Shown here: positions 61,188 to 64,000 of the stretch, piece by piece | Position numbering within the stretch: the stretch's first letter is position 1 | Layout of the letters: every line of letters starts with the position of its first letter | Position numbers and translations under genes: made by a program | Notes under the pieces: generated by a model | Told to the model about the DNA's origin: nothing | Seen by the model: the letters and a program-made list of their open reading frames with translations, nothing else | The model's database searches: none | Source of the DNA: Serpula lacrymans var. lacrymans S7.9 | Lineage: Eukaryota > Basidiomycota > Agaricomycetes > Boletales > Serpulaceae | Direction: 5' to 3' | Assembly: GCF_000218685.1 (NCBI RefSeq) | Contig: NW_006763291.1 | Location: forward strand, 2,078,308-2,142,307 | Length of the DNA: 64,000 nucleotides

Positions 61188-61716
61188 GTGCGTGCGAGTC
61201 GACACATCGAACTTTTTGGTGTCATGGCTGGATGCACAGCTGTAAAAACAGCTGTACGGACTATTGTTCATTTTGGGATACCCGCAGATAAATACTTTTT
61301 TTGTCGAGACTATATCTCTCAATTTCCGCTAATGTATCTGCGCGTTTGGTTTTATTGGGGAGCTTGCCTCCTATCTATGACATTCAAGTCGCCAAAATGT
61401 CCTTGGGCTTATAACATCGCAATACTCATGCCATCATGGGGAATGTTCGTTACCCCGGGAAATTCTAAGACGGGCCCTCAGTAGGACGCTAAATAGCACT
61501 GAAAGCTATTTCACCCAGATCCCAGCCCGGACAGATGACTCAAATATCCAAGGCAGACACAAGATCCAGACAGACGACAGATCAGGGATCACCAAAAAAG
61601 AACACTCTGAGAGGTCTGGCATTCACTGTTTGCACATAATATTTACGCGGAGGCGGCTAGTTTAATCAAGCCCTCCATTTTTATGGAGCGTGGCCTAAAC
61701 TGACAAGGAAAATGTA
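61188..61716. other. Convergent intergenic region
   Basis: Between the Crh and P450 3' ends; no supported feature. Confidence 0.5.
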
Positions 61717-63707
61717 TTAATGGATGGCTGTTGGGCAACATGAGGAAGATATCAAGTGTGGTGAGTGGAGAAAAACTGACATAGATGGACCAAACCAGAA
61801 CTCCGGCACGATTTCCACTTCATTCACTTCATCATCTCTCATCTTCTCAACCTTAAATACGGCCAATACAGACACAATCATCATCCATACCACAGTAGCT
61901 GCAACATGACGTCCCGGGCAGATGCGCCGCCCAAACCCAAATCCTACAACTGTGGAGTCATCATTGAGCTGTCTTTCTGATGTCACAAAACGAGAAGGGT
62001 CGAAAGACTCTGGATCTGAATATTGTGTCTCGTCGTATGTCATTGCCCTGTCGTTATGGCGTCATTGACATACAGCTCAAATGTTCGGGAAGGGGGGCTT
62101 ACCATATGTTAGAAATTACCATTGTCCCTGGAAATCATTGAAGGAGCTTTCGTAAATCTTATACAAGTAAATATATCTGTTGGAACGTGATAGCCTTCGT
62201 AGATGTCATCTTCTACAGTAGAATGTGGTGTGCCTGTAAATTTCATTGCAAAACGGCACATCAGCACCAATTAGGAGCTAATTGGGATGGAAAAGGCGAG
62301 ATAAAGAAGGGAGCAGTTACCGACCTAGAGGCACAACGGGGTACCACCACAACGTCTCACTACCGATAATGCTATCAATCTCTGCTTGAGCGCGAACTTG
62401 AATTGTAGGATTGAGTGCCATAGCGAGCAAAAACATCAGTAATTTCGAAGCAGTCTAAAAAAACAAACATGGTAAACATCCTGCGCGTGGGTTTTCATAC
62501 AAACTTAAGCCTACGGTTTCAACTCCACCTGATAAAAACAAGATTTATTTGATCAGCAGGGAGCCATCACAAGAATCACTAGCTTGCCTGCAAAGGTCGT
62601 GGATGAGACCTCTTTGATAACAGATTCCTCCCCGACCAGAATACCTCTCTCCTTCATCCTTTTCATTTGATTATGAACTAAGCAAGCGATATCACCGTCC
62701 CCTGCGACCTGTAGGCAATGTTATTCCATTTTCATCACGCTGCAAAGAGAAGACTTGCTAAAAATGACTCCGACAAGGCAAACGGACTGTCCTGCATCTC
62801 ACGAGCGAGCTTCTGGGACCGCTGGGCACGACGTATAAAACCTGCGCCAGGGAACCACGGAGGAATGCGCGCTACTGCATTAACACTACATATTTGTTAC
62901 TCCAAGTGGCACAACAGGGTAAAAGTAATGACTACGTACATATGGGTATGGCAGCCACTAAGGCAGCCCGTTCAGAGGATGCAGACTGGACAATCAACCG
63001 CATTGCATCACTAATGAGAGTTACAAATGGGTCTGAGCCGTCCGTGCTATTGTCAGAACGTATAAATTCTGACGCTTCGCAATGCTGGTGGTATTCATTG
63101 GAAGTTTCAAGTAAAGTAAATTGCATAGCAGTTCATGCGCCTTGCGACGGAATAGTTGGTGGTAAGGAGTTATTGCTTCTGCACGAAATTCCTGGTGGTA
63201 GATCCGCCGATGACGCCTCAATCGTTCTCCGTAAGGCATAGTTGTCGTGGAAAAATCCCATCCAAACCTTGAATATATATCAGCGATAGGATAAGAAGAG
63301 CAGTATTTCAAACTTTTTACAATTTAGCTAATGCAAACACAGGGCGAATTGAATACTTCCGAGAACGCTGGTCCAGAAGTCGATGCGCCAAGCTCGAGGA
63401 ATCAATGGTGATGGCTGTCTGACCAATGAGATTAACATGGACTAGTTCGCCTTGAAAGACCAAGGGGAGAGTTATAACCACAAGGACTTGTGAAGAGCAA
63501 TACATGAAGCTTACCGTACTGCTTTCTCCACCCCGTACATGTCAACCAAGGTTGATACTTGTCGATAGACAAGGTGTTTCCTAGGAAAGGAATGGGGCGG
63601 GGGCCCGGAGGTAAGGGCATTCTTGTCCTTCGTCGCGATTGAAGCGTGACCAAACACAGAGTTATGACCGTGCTAACAACCGTTAAAACGTATAAATCTA
63701 CCATCAT
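61717..63707 (-). pseudogene. Cytochrome P450, probably inactive
   Basis: Features in order: an N-terminal membrane anchor (MVDLYVLTVVSTVITLCLV), proline hinge PLPPGPRPIPFLGN, YGERLRRHRR (C-helix), IPPWFPGAGF, I-helix text FAGGVETTA assembled over a 14-base exon (62515-62528), YPVVPLG, EGYHVP, FDPSRF and heme loop FGFGRRICPG with the Cys ligand. It resembles the large basidiomycete group near OrdA-like monooxygenases. Defects: the K-helix EXXR reads ETLW (near 62355), losing the invariant Arg, and follows IIGS directly, so roughly 20 residues are missing. About 20 more are missing after HELL (near 63130), where the frame also changes. The intron before the 14-base exon uses a GC donor (62586-62587). 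Start at 63707; 63704 also possible. Confidence 0.75.
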
Positions 63708-64000
63708 ATAACCGAGAGACGAGCGTAGAGAGTATGTCGACGTCGGCGGTGGTGCCTTAGACTCACAGAAGTATTGTTTCGCGATATATACGCAGGAACC
63801 GCGTCCGCAGTCCACTGTCAAATATACTTCATACGAACCTAATTTGTTACTCGTTTCAAAAAGGCTCTAGCAAGGGGTCACGGGGTATCATGAGCATGTA
63901 TGCTATGCTTTCCATTCCATGAAGCCTTGTGATGGTTAGCGATCCAGTCAGGCTAAAAGTTAATATTGGTACTGACTGTAACCGAAAAACGGTGGTGTTC
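63708..64000. other. Upstream of the P450, window end
   Basis: No supported feature; the P450 promoter should be here. Confidence 0.5.

Overview
The window is fungal nuclear DNA, almost certainly from a mushroom-forming basidiomycete (Agaricomycetes). The genes have many short introns of about 50-80 bases. There is a class I hydrophobin, a Crh-type GH16 cell-wall enzyme with a chitin-binding module, a basidiomycete-type cAMP phosphodiesterase, and chromodomain Ty3/gypsy retrotransposons. I saw no tRNA, rRNA or CRISPR signal.

Positions 1-18,700 are transposon-dominated. A host gene running from before base 1 to 12,982 is split by a minus-strand chromovirus (469-12,048, TSD GTCTT). That element is itself split by a younger plus-strand chromovirus (2,248-7,972, TSD AACAC, LTRs identical by eye). 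Both show Tf1-like self-priming: the base run just inside the LTR is complementary to the inferred transcript start. Both also carry a GGGTTTT slippery heptamer directly before the gag stop, which joins gag to pol in the -1 frame. Both lack the integrase catalytic core. The outer element has a third ORF between pol and the 3' LTR. Fragments of at least two more LTR elements lie at 14,628-18,455; one has the same self-priming design and a leader block shared with the nested element.

Positions 19,345-33,306 hold genes: phosphopantothenate-cysteine ligase (+), a class I hydrophobin (-), a glycine-rich conserved protein (+), glutamine-fructose-6-phosphate aminotransferase GFA1 (-), two tandem epoxide hydrolase paralogues (+, each with an apparent frame break), and a CFAP20-domain protein (+), a family best known from cilia.

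Positions 33,307-42,705 have no gene I can support. From 42,706 come a Ser/Pro-rich protein (+), a class I cAMP phosphodiesterase (+, N-terminal coding region broken), an EFM7-type methyltransferase (-), and mismatch-repair gene MSH6 (-). MSH6 splits its conserved motifs over exons of 9-27 bases. A Crh-type GH16 gene (+) is divergent from MSH6. Last is a cytochrome P450 (-) that has lost the EXXR arginine and two internal segments.

The housekeeping genes serve separate pathways (CoA synthesis, hexosamine/chitin supply, wall remodelling, cAMP signalling, mismatch repair) and are not a cluster. GFA1 and the Crh gene are both linked to chitin metabolism but are 35 kb apart. Splice sites were assigned by reading frame and family motifs, without transcript data.
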